From CAVWCW01 sp963753615 (GTDB taxonomy: Bacteria > Pseudomonadota > Gammaproteobacteria > Chromatiales > Chromatiaceae): a DNA stretch of 64,000 nt. The position numbers and the translations under genes are program-made. The stretch is from contig CAVWCW010000006.1 of assembly GCA_963753615.1 (NCBI GenBank), positions 62,001 through 126,000 on the forward strand, written 5' to 3'. This document shows, piece after piece, positions 53,068 through 63,791 of the stretch (positions are counted from its first letter, which is position 1; the number at the start of each line of letters is the position of its first letter). The notes beneath the pieces were generated by a model. That model was not told the origin of the DNA and made no database searches. It saw nothing but the letters and a program-made list of their open reading frames with translations.

Positions 53068-54828
53068 ATGGCCGGCAAAATCCCCCGCCCGTTTATCGAT
53101 GACCTGCTGTCCCGGGTCGACATCGTCGAGCTCATCGGCAGCCGAGTGCCTTTAAGAAAAGCCGGCAAGGACTTCCAGGCCCGCTGCCCCTTCCACGACG
53201 AGAAGACGCCCTCCTTCACCGTCAGCCGCGACAAACAGTTTTACCATTGTTTCGGCTGCGGGGCCCACGGCAGCGCCATCGGCTTTTTGATGGACTACGA
53301 CCATCTGGGTTTCGTCGACGCCATCGAGACCCTGGCCCAGCAAGCCGGCGTGGAGGTCCCACACGAGGCCGGCGCCCGACAGGGCCCGGACAGCCGCCCG
53401 CTGTATGAACTGATGGCCAGTGCCCAAGGCTATTTCCAAGAGCAGTTGCGCCGCCACCCCGCGGCCCGGCGCGCTGGCGACTATCTGAAGCGGCGCGGGC
53501 TGAGCGGTGAGATCGCCAATGCCTACGCCATCGGCTACGCCCCGCCGGGCTGGGACAACCTGCTCAAACACTTCGGCAACGACCCGGAGTCAGTCAAACG
53601 GATGACCCTCACCGGCCTGCTGGCAGAAAACGAGTCCGGGCGCCGCTACGATCGCTTCCGCGACCGCATCATATTCCCCATCCGCGACCCGCGCGGACGA
53701 ACCATCGGCTTCGGCGGACGAGTGCTCGACGACAGCAAGCCCAAGTATCTGAACTCCCCGGAGACCCCCCTGTTCCACAAGGGGCGGGAGGTTTACGGCC
53801 TGTTCGAGGCCCGCCAGGCCGGGCGCCAGCTCGACCGGCTGCTGGTCACCGAGGGTTACATGGACGTCATCGCCCTGGCGCAGTTCGGCATCCGCTATGC
53901 AGTGGCCACCCTGGGCACGGCCGCCACCGGCGACCATCTGGAGCGGCTGTTCCGCACCACGCCGGAGCTTGTGTTCTGCTTCGATGGCGACCAGGCGGGT
54001 CGCGACGCCGCTTGGAAGGCGCTCGAGCAAGCCCTGCCCCTGATGCGCGAGGGACGCGAAGCGCGCTTCCTTTTCCTGCCCCAGGGCGAGGACCCGGACA
54101 GCCTGATCCGGCGCGAGGGCCAAGTCGCCTTCGAGAAGCGGCTGGAACAGGCCCGACCCTTGTCGACATTCCTGTTCGACAAGCTGGCCGAGGGGCTGGA
54201 CATGGGCAGCGACGAAGGCCGAGCTCGGTTATTCGAGCTGGCGCGCCCGCGCCTGCAACGACTGCCGGAGGGTGTGTTCCGCGAGATGATGCTGCAGCGC
54301 TTGGCGCAGCTGATCGAGCTGCCCCGCGACCGATTGGGGGTGGGCGCCGCGCCCCGTGCCGCTCCCAGGCCCCGCCGCCCCCAAGGGCCGCAACGGATTA
54401 CACCACTGCGGCTGGCCATCGGCCTGCTGGTGCAACATCCAGGGCTCGCCGAACCCTGCCGGGCCCTGCCCGAGGACTGGCGCTGCCTGGCAATACCCGG
54501 TGTCGAGTTGCTGGGGCAAATACTTGATTTAATGTGGATAGAACCTAACCTTACAACAGCAGCGCTCATCGAGCGCTGGCGCGAAAGCCCACACTTCACG
54601 GCCCTGAACCGGCTCGCAGCACATCCGTTCCAGGTGCCGGAGGGGGGCGAAGAAACCGAGTTGCGCGGCGCCATCTTGCGACTCAACGAGCAGCAGCAGG
54701 AATCCGAGCTGGAGCAGTTGTTGTCTAAAGCGCAGACCACACAGATTTCGGGGCCGGACAAGCAACGATTGATCGAGCTTTTGGCGTCACGCTCCGAGCG
54801 CAGAGGGAATGGGGATTCGGCCTCGTAA
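53068..54828 (+). CDS. dnaG: DNA primase
   Basis: 586 residues. N-terminal zinc domain (CPFHDEKTPSFTVSRDKQFY followed by HCFGCGAHG), the RNA-polymerase core with GYAPPGWDNLL and the TOPRIM motifs LVTEGYMDVIAL and FCFDGDQAGRDAAW, and a C-terminal helicase-binding domain. Makes RNA primers for replication. The last third is more divergent, as usual. Confidence 0.97.
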   Translation: MAGKIPRPFIDDLLSRVDIVELIGSRVPLRKAGKDFQARCPFHDEKTPSFTVSRDKQFYHCFGCGAHGSAIGFLMDYDHLGFVDAIETLAQQAGVEVPHEAGARQGPDSRPLYELMASAQGYFQEQLRRHPAARRAGDYLKRRGLSGEIANAYAIGYAPPGWDNLLKHFGNDPESVKRMTLTGLLAENESGRRYDRFRDRIIFPIRDPRGRTIGFGGRVLDDSKPKYLNSPETPLFHKGREVYGLFEARQAGRQLDRLLVTEGYMDVIALAQFGIRYAVATLGTAATGDHLERLFRTTPELVFCFDGDQAGRDAAWKALEQALPLMREGREARFLFLPQGEDPDSLIRREGQVAFEKRLEQARPLSTFLFDKLAEGLDMGSDEGRARLFELARPRLQRLPEGVFREMMLQRLAQLIELPRDRLGVGAAPRAAPRPRRPQGPQRITPLRLAIGLLVQHPGLAEPCRALPEDWRCLAIPGVELLGQILDLMWIEPNLTTAALIERWRESPHFTALNRLAAHPFQVPEGGEETELRGAILRLNEQQQESELEQLLSKAQTTQISGPDKQRLIELLASRSERRGNGDSAS

Positions 54829-54842
54829 CGGACAGACTTAGA

Positions 54843-54851
54843 TGCTAGAAT
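54843..54851 (+). promoter_or_regulatory. Internal extended -10 promoter for rpoD
   Basis: TGCTAGAAT in the 68-bp dnaG-rpoD gap, about 46 bp before the rpoD ATG. Gives rpoD an extra promoter inside the operon; no clear -35. Confidence 0.4.
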
Positions 54852-54896
54852 AACCGGTTCCCGTTAAATTGCGTCTATCAGCCTTTAGGGTAGGAA

Positions 54897-56699
<1,803 letters not shown>

Positions 56700-56724
56700 G
56701 GCAGTCCGCCGCCGGGAGGCTTTC

Positions 56725-56733
56725 TGCTATAAT
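56725..56733 (+). promoter_or_regulatory. Extended -10 promoter of tRNA-Ile2 with GC-rich discriminator
   Basis: TGCTATAAT at 56725-56733, a perfect extended -10, followed by TCGCGCG. A GC-rich discriminator is the hallmark of stable-RNA promoters under ppGpp control. 12 bp ahead of the tRNA. Confidence 0.6.
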
Positions 56734-56745
56734 TCGCGCGTTTCC

Positions 56746-56822
<77 letters not shown>

Positions 56823-56831
56823 GAAAAAGCC

Positions 56832-56862
56832 AAGTAGTTAGGAATATCCTAGCCACTTTTTT
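56832..56862 (+). terminator. Intrinsic terminator after tRNA-Ile2
   Basis: 12-bp stem with one mismatch and one G-U pair (AAGTAGTTAGGA / TCCTAGCCACTT), 3-base loop, running into a six-T tract. Confidence 0.75.
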
Positions 56863-57244
56863 CATTTTCCCAAGGCGCGCTGATGGCGCAGGCCCCGCAC
56901 GCTTATGGCGTTTATGGGCCAGGCTCGAATTGTTTTCGACAGAATCTCGATCTGCAGCGACTATTCGAGCCTGGCCAATCAGATTGCGACTCTATGGAGC
57001 CGACTGCAGGTTCGCCTTTTCCTTCGCCGCCTGAGCCCTCTTTAGGGTTGCACCGCTCCCACCCAGCCCGAAGCCAACGGCGCCACGCCACCGACGATCA
57101 ACCTCCTCCAGGCTTTATCGATGGGGTGGAGCTCGGCGACGACAGGGTATGACCGTTCCGAGCCGGTTGTTGGTTGCTTCCCGCGTCGGAATTCTACGCA
57201 CTAAGGTTAGCGGGACATCAGCCAACACCGATTCAGGAAATCCA
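56863..57244. other. Intergenic region, no gene recognised
   Basis: About 380 bp between the tRNA terminator and the EthD-like gene. Short ORFs have no family features. A possible inverted pair GGCTCGAAT / ATTCGAGCC (about 56929-56976) could form a long hairpin. Confidence 0.4.
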
Positions 57245-57622
57245 ATGATCAGATACATTCAATGTTTGCGCCGGAAACAGGGGCTTCCGGTTGATGAGTT
57301 TCGCCGGCATTGGCGTCGCTACCAGACCCAAGTGCAATCGCTCGCAAAGCTCGCCAACGCGAAAAGGGCGTCGGTGAGTTTTAGTCTGGAAATCGCCGAG
57401 AATGCTGAGCTTCAGAAGCTTCGGGGTACGGCGAAAAAGTACGACTCCATACTCGAGGTTTGGTGGGAGAGCGGCTCTGAAGTTGAGACCATCGCCCACC
57501 AACCTGAATTGGAGAAGGCTATGAATGGAATCCAGCAGATGCAGGAAGAGTTTATGAGTCTGCCGGAGTCTGGCTTCTTTTTTGCGTCGGATGAGGAAGC
57601 GTTAGACCTTTCTCAGCAATAA
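57245..57622 (+). CDS. EthD-like domain protein
   Basis: 125 residues. The start MIRYIQCLRRKQGLPVDEF followed by RRHWR is the EthD pattern of small dimeric alpha/beta-barrel proteins, and KYDSILEVWWES is the matching later strand. The family includes partners in ether degradation and polyketide aromatisation, but most members are uncharacterised. The ATG at 57245 starts the domain. Confidence 0.75.
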   Translation: MIRYIQCLRRKQGLPVDEFRRHWRRYQTQVQSLAKLANAKRASVSFSLEIAENAELQKLRGTAKKYDSILEVWWESGSEVETIAHQPELEKAMNGIQQMQEEFMSLPESGFFFASDEEALDLSQQ

Positions 57623-57738
57623 GCTGGCAAAGCACCAGCCCCTCGGAGATCAAGGGTCAGATCCTCCCTTTCGCCTTATGTTTCGGCGCAGGCATCCAGC
57701 GTCCGGTTACGGCAGGGCCCTTCCTCGTCGACTCGCCC

Positions 57739-58326
57739 CTACCACCAGCCGAGCGCGCGGAGACCAGCCATCAGCGCCAGCACCAGGAACACGACGCCCG
57801 CCAGCCGGCGTAGCACGGGCAAGGAAATCCGCTGCAGCAGCGTACGCCCGAACCAGACCCCGAGCGCCGACACCAGAATGAGCGCCAGGGTGGCGCCCAG
57901 CCAGACGGGCGCGGGCGCTGAGGTGCCGGCGAGGCCTGCCACTGCGAGCTGGGTCTTGTCGCCGAACTCGGCCAACAGGATCATCAGGAAGGTGGTAAGA
58001 AAGATGCCGTGCCCGGAGCGCTCCTGGAGCGGTTCCCCGTCCTCTTCGTGGTTGCCGCGCAGGGCATGAATCCCGAATCCAGCAAACAATAGGGCCACGA
58101 GCCCGGCAGTCACCCGCTCCGGGAGCCAGGCCGCGACGCCCGCTCCGAACACGACCGCCAACAGGTTGAGCAAGGCGAACGCCAGGGCGGCGCCGGCGAC
58201 GATGGGCAATCCGCGGTGGCGGGCCGCCAGCGTCATGCATACGAGTTGGCTCTTGTCGCCGATCTCGGCCAGCCCGATCAGCGAGAAGGCATAAGCAAAG
58301 TTACCCAGGGAGATGCTGTCGAACAT
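57739..58326 (-). CDS. TMEM165/GDT1-family (UPF0016) cation transporter
   Basis: 195 residues, six helices in two homologous halves, each with the family motif: AEIGDKSQ near residue 21 and AEFGDKTQ near 120. A charged loop (GNHEEDGEPLQERSGHG) separates them. Members export Mn2+ or Ca2+. No yybP-ykoY-type Mn riboswitch is visible upstream. Follows the SAM hydrolase-like gene on the same strand by 72 bp. Confidence 0.93.
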   Translation of the reverse strand: MFDSISLGNFAYAFSLIGLAEIGDKSQLVCMTLAARHRGLPIVAGAALAFALLNLLAVVFGAGVAAWLPERVTAGLVALLFAGFGIHALRGNHEEDGEPLQERSGHGIFLTTFLMILLAEFGDKTQLAVAGLAGTSAPAPVWLGATLALILVSALGVWFGRTLLQRISLPVLRRLAGVVFLVLALMAGLRALGWW

Positions 58327-58398
58327 GGATGCCCCCGCACTCACCGGAGTCTAAAACCCCTACCAGGCAGGCCCGCGACTTGGCCACCGAATGGGCCG

Positions 58399-59157
58399 TC
58401 AGCCTTGAGCCGCCAGGATTACCGGCTGACCCACTTCCAGCCCGAGCCGGGCCACCGCGGAGGCGCCGTTCACCGCCACCTCTACCAAGCCGCAGGAGTT
58501 CTGGTACCAAAACGCCTGGCCCTGGGTCACCTCACTGAAGGTGCGCGCATAGGCGAGACGGTGCGAACCGACGCGCAGCTCCTGGCTGCGGTCCAAGCCC
58601 GCCGCCCGCAACCCGGTATAGGCGTTGCCGTAGTGGTCGATGAACAGGACTTCGGCCAGGTCCTCCGGCCAATCCCAGCCCACCATGGTATGCAACGAAC
58701 AGCTGCGGCCGGCCGGCGCCTCGCCGCGTGCGATCGCAGCCGCCACCGGCGCAAACAGGTCCCGACCATGAAAGCTCGACGACAGCTGGTCCGGACGCCA
58801 GTCGATCTCCCACACCCTGGCCTCGGGCTGGCGCCGGGCCGCCACTGCAAGCAGGCCATTGTCCGGACCTACGTAGCAATAGTCTTCCGTTTGCAGCACC
58901 AGTCCCCGCCTGCCGCTGCCCACCCCGGGGTCGACTACGCACAGGAACAGGCTCCGCTCTGGCATTCGGCTCGCCAGGGCGGCCAGCAGGTAGGCGGCCG
59001 GTTTGGGAGCGAACCCAGGCGCCAGGCTGAGGAGATCGACCACCGGCGTGCCTGGGGCTTGCGTGATCAATACCGCCTGCATCTGCCCGGTGTATGGCCC
59101 GCCGGGGCCGAAGTCAGTGAAGGTGGCGATGAGTCCTGGCAAGGGGATGGATGACAA
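58399..59157 (-). CDS. SAM hydroxide adenosyltransferase-like protein (DUF62)
   Basis: 252 residues of the chlorinase/fluorinase superfamily (IATFTDFGPGGPYTGQMQAV; VVDPGVGSGRRGLVL; YVGPDNGLLAVA; FIDHYGNAYTGL). Members cleave SAM to adenosine and methionine with hydroxide. The start is a TTG at 59157, supported by AAGGA seven bases upstream; no ATG precedes the conserved N-terminus. Confidence 0.92.
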   Translation of the reverse strand: MSSIPLPGLIATFTDFGPGGPYTGQMQAVLITQAPGTPVVDLLSLAPGFAPKPAAYLLAALASRMPERSLFLCVVDPGVGSGRRGLVLQTEDYCYVGPDNGLLAVAARRQPEARVWEIDWRPDQLSSSFHGRDLFAPVAAAIARGEAPAGRSCSLHTMVGWDWPEDLAEVLFIDHYGNAYTGLRAAGLDRSQELRVGSHRLAYARTFSEVTQGQAFWYQNSCGLVEVAVNGASAVARLGLEVGQPVILAAQG

Positions 59158-59200
59158 TGCTGGGTCCTTCGGGCTGCCCCGCTCGGCTTCAGAGCGGGCA

Positions 59201-59226
59201 CAAAAAAACCGGAGAAAATCCGGTTT
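59201..59226 (-). terminator. Intrinsic terminator of the ribosomal/rpoA operon
   Basis: 8-bp stem AAACCGGA / TCCGGTTT with a 5-base loop, 25 bp past the rplQ stop. In the direction of rplQ it is followed by a T7 run. Confidence 0.85.
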
Positions 59227-59250
59227 CTTTGTCGGCTATGGAAGCGGAGA

Positions 59251-59664
59251 TCAGGCCTCGGCGGTGGCCGCCTCCCCTTCTAGCTCGTCTTCTTCCGGTT
59301 CCGGAAGCGGCCGGTCCACCAGTTCGACGAAGGCCATGGGGGCCTTATCACCTATCCGATAGCCGCATTTTAGGATGCGTAGGTAGCCGCCATTGCGCTC
59401 TTGATAGCGCGGGCCAAGCTCCTGAAACAGCTTGCCGACCGCCGCATCATCGCGCAAACGGTCGAATGCCAGGCGTCGCTGGGCAACCCCGTCGGTCTTG
59501 GCCAAGGTAATCAGAGGCTCGGCAACCCGCCGCAGTTCCTTGGCTTTGGGGAGGGTGGTCTTGATCATCTCATGCTGGAACAGAGACGCCGCCATATTGC
59601 GGAACATCGCATTTCGGTGGCTGCTGGTTCGACTGAGATGCCTTCCGGATTTGCGGTGGCGCAT
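59251..59664 (-). CDS. rplQ: 50S ribosomal protein L17
   Basis: 137 residues. MRHRKSGRHLSRTSSHRNAM start and the conserved LITLAKTDGVAQRRLAF. The C-terminal ~20 residues are an acidic tail (EPEEDELEGEAATAEA). Last gene of the alpha operon, followed by a strong terminator. Confidence 0.97.
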   Translation of the reverse strand: MRHRKSGRHLSRTSSHRNAMFRNMAASLFQHEMIKTTLPKAKELRRVAEPLITLAKTDGVAQRRLAFDRLRDDAAVGKLFQELGPRYQERNGGYLRILKCGYRIGDKAPMAFVELVDRPLPEPEEDELEGEAATAEA

Positions 59665-59727
59665 GGGTCGACTTCCTTACAAACTGAATCGTTGAAACAA
59701 ATAGGTTGTTAAGTTGACCGCTCGGGT

Positions 59728-60729
59728 CTAACCGTTGCTGACTTCGCTCTGGCCTTCGGGCGGCCAATTCTCCAGCCGCATCCCCAGCGATAGGCCGCGG
59801 GTCGCCAGCACGTCCTTAATCTCCGTCAGGGACTTCTTGCCGAGGTTGGGCGTCTTCAGCAGTTCCACCTCTGTCCTTTGGATGAGATCTCCGATCAGGA
59901 AGATATTCTCCGCCTTCAGGCAGTTCGCGGAACGCACCGTAAGTTCCAGGTCGTCCACTGGACGCAGCAGGATCGGATCGACCTGTGGCGTCGGTTTGGT
60001 ATCCGGCTTGCCGGGATCCGCAGGCTCCTGCAGATCGACGAAGATCGACAACTGCTCCTTGAGGATGTTGGCCGCGCGACGGATCGCCTCTTCCGGATCG
60101 ATGGTACCGTCGGTCTCCAAGTCAATCACCAGGCGATCGAGATCGGTGCGCTGTTCGACACGTGCCGACTCGACGGTGTAGGCCACACGGCGCACCGGGC
60201 TGAAGCTGGCGTCTAGTTGCAGCTTGCCTATGACGCGGTCTTCGCCGGCAGCGCCCGCACGGGTGGCGGCGGGTTCATAGCCACGTCCGCGCGCCACTTC
60301 GAGCACCATGTTCAACTCACCCGACTTCGTCAGATTGGCAATGACGTGATCCGGGTTGGCGATTTCGATGTCGTGACTCAGCTCGATGTCGCTGGCAAGA
60401 ACCGGACCCGGCCCTTTCTTCTTCAGAGACAGGCTGGCGTTGTCGCGGGAGTGCATCTTGAGCGCCAGATCCTTGAGGTTGAGCAGGATATCGAGCACAT
60501 CCTCCTGCACGCCTTCAATCGTGGTGTACTCATGCAACACGCCCTGAATTTCGACCTGCACCACCGCCGCGCCCGGCATCGAGGACAGCAGGATTCGGCG
60601 CAGGGCATTGCCAAGCGTATGGCCGAAGCCACGCTCCAGGGGCTCCAGCGAAATCCGCGCATGACGCTCACTCTGCGCCTGCACGTTGACCACCCTGGGC
60701 TTTAAGAACTCGGTGACAGAATCCGCCAT
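59728..60729 (-). CDS. rpoA: RNA polymerase subunit alpha
   Basis: 333 residues. N-terminal assembly domain (LEPLERGFGHTLGNALRRIL) and C-terminal domain with DDLELTVRSANCLKAENI, which contacts UP elements and activators. Between rpsD and rplQ as usual. Confidence 0.98.
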   Translation of the reverse strand: MADSVTEFLKPRVVNVQAQSERHARISLEPLERGFGHTLGNALRRILLSSMPGAAVVQVEIQGVLHEYTTIEGVQEDVLDILLNLKDLALKMHSRDNASLSLKKKGPGPVLASDIELSHDIEIANPDHVIANLTKSGELNMVLEVARGRGYEPAATRAGAAGEDRVIGKLQLDASFSPVRRVAYTVESARVEQRTDLDRLVIDLETDGTIDPEEAIRRAANILKEQLSIFVDLQEPADPGKPDTKPTPQVDPILLRPVDDLELTVRSANCLKAENIFLIGDLIQRTEVELLKTPNLGKKSLTEIKDVLATRGLSLGMRLENWPPEGQSEVSNG

Positions 60730-60752
60730 GAAGGAACCTCTTAGCTCGGGGC

Positions 60753-61373
60753 TTACTTGGAGTAGAGCTCGACGATCAGCTGCTCACTGATATCGGCCTG
60801 CAGATCGGAGCGTTCGGGCAGCCGTTTAAAGACGCCTTTCATGCTCTTGATGTCTACCTCCACCCAGTCCGCGAAGCCATACTGCTCGGCCAGACCCATG
60901 GCATTGGTAATGCGGGACTGCTTCTTCGCCTTCTCGCGCACGGCAACTTCGTCATCCGGCGAGACCTGGTAGGACGGCACATTGACCACCTTGCCGTTCA
61001 CCTCGATCGCTTTGTGGGAAACCAACTGGCGCGCCTCGGCGCGAGTGGCCCCGAAACCCATGCGATAGACGACGTTGTCTAAGCGGCTCTCCAGCAGAGA
61101 CAGCAGCACCTCGCCGGTATTACCGCTGGCCCCGGCCGCGCTCTTGTAATAGTTGCGGAACTGCTTTTCCAATACGCCGTAAATGCGGCGGACCTTCTGC
61201 TTTTCGCGCAGCTGGACCGCGTAATCGGAGATCCGGCGCCGGCGGTCAGTGCTCTGTCCCGGGACTTTCTCCAGGTTACACTTGGAGTCGAGCGAACGCA
61301 CCCGGCTCTTCAGAAACAGGTCGGTGCCCTCGCGGCGAGCCAGCTTACAACTGGGTCCAGTATACCTTGCCAT
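60753..61373 (-). CDS. rpsD: 30S ribosomal protein S4
   Basis: 206 residues. MARYTGPSCKLARREGTDLF start and an S4 RNA-binding domain (LDNVVYRMGFGATRAEARQL). Primary 16S binder; in E. coli it also represses translation of the alpha operon. Confidence 0.98.
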   Translation of the reverse strand: MARYTGPSCKLARREGTDLFLKSRVRSLDSKCNLEKVPGQSTDRRRRISDYAVQLREKQKVRRIYGVLEKQFRNYYKSAAGASGNTGEVLLSLLESRLDNVVYRMGFGATRAEARQLVSHKAIEVNGKVVNVPSYQVSPDDEVAVREKAKKQSRITNAMGLAEQYGFADWVEVDIKSMKGVFKRLPERSDLQADISEQLIVELYSK

Positions 61374-61389
61374 TATGCCACTCCGTATC

Positions 61390-61779
61390 TTATACGCGCC
61401 GCTTCTTGGGCGGACGGCAACCGTTATGGGGAATCGGGGTCACGTCGCTGATGCTCGTGATCTTGAAACCCGCATTATTGAGCCCGCGCACCGCGGATTC
61501 CCGGCCCGGACCGGGTCCATTGACGTTCACATCGAGGTTCTTGACCCCGTAGTCCTTGGCTACCGTGCCGACCCGATCGGCCGCAACCTGAGCGGCAAAG
61601 GGCGTGCTCTTGCGCGAACCACGGAAGCCGGAGCCGCCGGCGGTCGCCCAGGCCAACGTATTACCTTGGCGGTCGGAGATCGTGATAATCGTATTATTGA
61701 AAGAGGCATGCACATGGGCCACGCCATCGGTGACCTGCTTTTTGACCTTCTTCCGGGGACGACTGGTCGGTTTTGCCAT
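61390..61779 (-). CDS. rpsK: 30S ribosomal protein S11
   Basis: 129 residues with VTDGVAHVHASFNNTIITIS and DVTPIPHNGCRPPKKRRV, the canonical S11 C-terminus. Part of the platform of the 30S subunit. Confidence 0.98.
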   Translation of the reverse strand: MAKPTSRPRKKVKKQVTDGVAHVHASFNNTIITISDRQGNTLAWATAGGSGFRGSRKSTPFAAQVAADRVGTVAKDYGVKNLDVNVNGPGPGRESAVRGLNNAGFKITSISDVTPIPHNGCRPPKKRRV

Positions 61780-61833
61780 TGAGTTTTCCTGGAGCTAAAT
61801 AAGACGCGAAAAACGTTAGCGCCTGGGCGCTGA

Positions 61834-62190
61834 TTACCTGCGGATCGGGCGCCGCGGACCCTTGCGGGTACGTGCATTGGTCCGGGTGCGTTGACCGCGC
61901 AGCGGCAGCCCACGTCGGTGACGGATTCCGCGGTAGCAACCGAGGTCCATCAGACGCTTGATGTTCATGGACACTTCGCGACGGAGATCACCTTCCACCG
62001 CATACTTAGTTACCTCACTACGCAACGCATCCACCTGCGCCTCGGTCAGATCCCGAATCTTTTCGACCGGATTTACGCCGGCATCGGCGCAAATCTTGAC
62101 CGCGCGGGTCCGGCCGATGCCGTAAATCGACGTCAGGGCGATGACGGCATGCTTGCGGTCGGGAATATTGACGCCTGCAATTCGGGCCAT
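61834..62190 (-). CDS. rpsM: 30S ribosomal protein S13
   Basis: 118 residues. MARIAGVNIPDRKHAVIALT start, GIGRTRA motif and basic tail RTRTNARTRKGPRRPIRR. First gene after the alpha promoter. Confidence 0.98.
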   Translation of the reverse strand: MARIAGVNIPDRKHAVIALTSIYGIGRTRAVKICADAGVNPVEKIRDLTEAQVDALRSEVTKYAVEGDLRREVSMNIKRLMDLGCYRGIRHRRGLPLRGQRTRTNARTRKGPRRPIRR

Positions 62191-62222
62191 CTGAAGCTAT
62201 CTCCTGCACAAAAATGCGGATA

Positions 62223-62274
62223 CCGCGTAGCGCGGAAAACCAGCTATATTAGCGGTATCCTAGTTGAAATTCAA
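62223..62274 (-). promoter_or_regulatory. Alpha-operon promoter and leader hairpin
   Basis: On the minus strand: TTGAAT (62274-62269), 17-bp spacer, TAATAT (62251-62246). The leader then contains the hairpin CCGCG-cta-CGCGG (62235-62223) ahead of the rpsM ribosome-binding site GGAGATA. In E. coli S4 represses this operon at a structured rpsM leader; whether this shorter hairpin serves the same role is inference. Confidence 0.65.
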
Positions 62275-62280
62275 GGGCTA

Positions 62281-62394
62281 TCAGCCCTGACGCTGCTTGT
62301 GCCGCGCGTCCTTGCAGATCACGCGTACCACGCCTTTACGGCGTACCACTTTGCAGTGGCGGCAAATCTTTTTGACGGAAGCCCGAACTTTCAT
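62281..62394 (-). CDS. rpmJ: 50S ribosomal protein L36
   Basis: 37 residues translated directly from the sequence: starts MKVRASVKKICRHCKVV and ends KDARHKQRQG. Zinc ligands Cys11, Cys14, Cys27 and His32 are present, so this is the zinc-containing C+ form. It lies between secY and rpsM. Confidence 0.97.
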   Translation of the reverse strand: MKVRASVKKICRHCKVVRRKGVVRVICKDARHKQRQG

Positions 62395-62438
62395 GGCTGT
62401 GTCTCCAAAAATGTATTGCTTACGAACCAGGTCGTCGA

Positions 62439-63791
62439 TCAGCGCAGCAGACCGCTACCCGGACCTTTCAGGTTGGCCTTCTTCATCAGGCCCTCGTATT
62501 GATGTGACATCAAGTGGGCCTGTATCTGGGCCATGAAGTCCATCACCACCACGACAATAATCAGCAGCGAAGTGCCACCGAAATAAAACGGCACCTGCCA
62601 ACCCACGATCAGGAACTCGGGTAGGAGACAGACACCAGTGATATAAATGGCGCCGGCCAAGGTCAGGCGCGACATCACCGCATCGATATAGCGGGCGGTC
62701 TGTTCACCCGGGCGGATGCCTGGAATGAAGGCGCCAGAGCGCTTGAGGTTGTCAGCGGTCTCCTTCGAATTGAACACCAAAGCGGTGTAGAAAAAGCAGA
62801 AGAAAATGATCGCCAGGGCATACATGAGCACATATACCGGTTCGCCCGGGGCGATCTTGCCAACGATTTCCTGCAACCAGCGCATAGATTCGGACGTGCC
62901 CAGCCATTGCGCTATCGTCGTCGGGAACAGAATGATACTGGAGGCGAAAATCGGCGGAATCACACCGGCCATGTTCAGTTTCAGCGGCAAATGGGTGCTC
63001 TGGGCCGCGTACATACGCCGACCCTGCTGGCGCTTGGCATAGTTGACCGTAATGCGGCGCTGGCCCCGCTCCACAAAAACCACGAAGCCCGTCACCGCCA
63101 CCGCGAGCACGAACAGCGCCAGGATCGCCAGCGGGTTGAGTTCTCCGGTGCGCGCGAGTTCCAGCGTTCCACCCACCGCCGACGGCAGCCCGGCCACGAT
63201 GCCGGCAAAGATGATCAGCGAGATGCCGTTACCGATACCGCGCTCGGTGATCTGCTCGCCGAGCCACATCAGAAACATCGTACCGGTGACCAGCGACACC
63301 GCCGCGGTGATCACGAAGCCCACACCGGAGTGAATTACCACCGCCATTCCCGAAACGTTCTGGCTCTGCAGGGCGATGGAGATACCGACCGCCTGAAAGG
63401 TGGCCAGCACCACGGTGCCGTAGCGCGTGTACTGGGTGATCTTGCGCCGGCCGCTTTCCCCTTCCTTCTTCAACTGCTCCAGTTTGGGGATCACCGCCGA
63501 CATTAGCTGCATGATGATCGACGCCGAAATGTAAGGCATGATTCCCAACGCCAGCAGGCTGGCGCGCTCCAAGGCGCCCCCCGAGAACATATTGAACATG
63601 TCCAGGATGGTGCCCTGCTGCTGATCGAACAGGGCTGCCAGCGCCACCGGGTTGACCCCGGGAACCGGTATGAAGGTTCCGATGCGGAACACCAACAGCG
63701 CTCCGACCACGAACAGCAGGCGCTGGCGCAGTTCGGTCAGCCTGCCCAGCCCACCGAGCCCTCCGGCCAATGTCGATCCGCCGGCGGCCAT
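62439..63791 (-). CDS. secY: Preprotein translocase subunit SecY
   Basis: 450 residues, ten membrane helices. Conserved parts: LVFRIGTFIPVPGVNP, LLALGIMPYISASIIMQL, GIGNGISLIIFAGIVAGLP and the cytosolic loop FIPGIRPGEQTARYID. Forms the protein-conducting channel with SecE and SecG. The ATG abuts the rplO stop (TAA-ATG). Confidence 0.98.
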   Translation of the reverse strand: MAAGGSTLAGGLGGLGRLTELRQRLLFVVGALLVFRIGTFIPVPGVNPVALAALFDQQQGTILDMFNMFSGGALERASLLALGIMPYISASIIMQLMSAVIPKLEQLKKEGESGRRKITQYTRYGTVVLATFQAVGISIALQSQNVSGMAVVIHSGVGFVITAAVSLVTGTMFLMWLGEQITERGIGNGISLIIFAGIVAGLPSAVGGTLELARTGELNPLAILALFVLAVAVTGFVVFVERGQRRITVNYAKRQQGRRMYAAQSTHLPLKLNMAGVIPPIFASSIILFPTTIAQWLGTSESMRWLQEIVGKIAPGEPVYVLMYALAIIFFCFFYTALVFNSKETADNLKRSGAFIPGIRPGEQTARYIDAVMSRLTLAGAIYITGVCLLPEFLIVGWQVPFYFGGTSLLIIVVVVMDFMAQIQAHLMSHQYEGLMKKANLKGPGSGLLR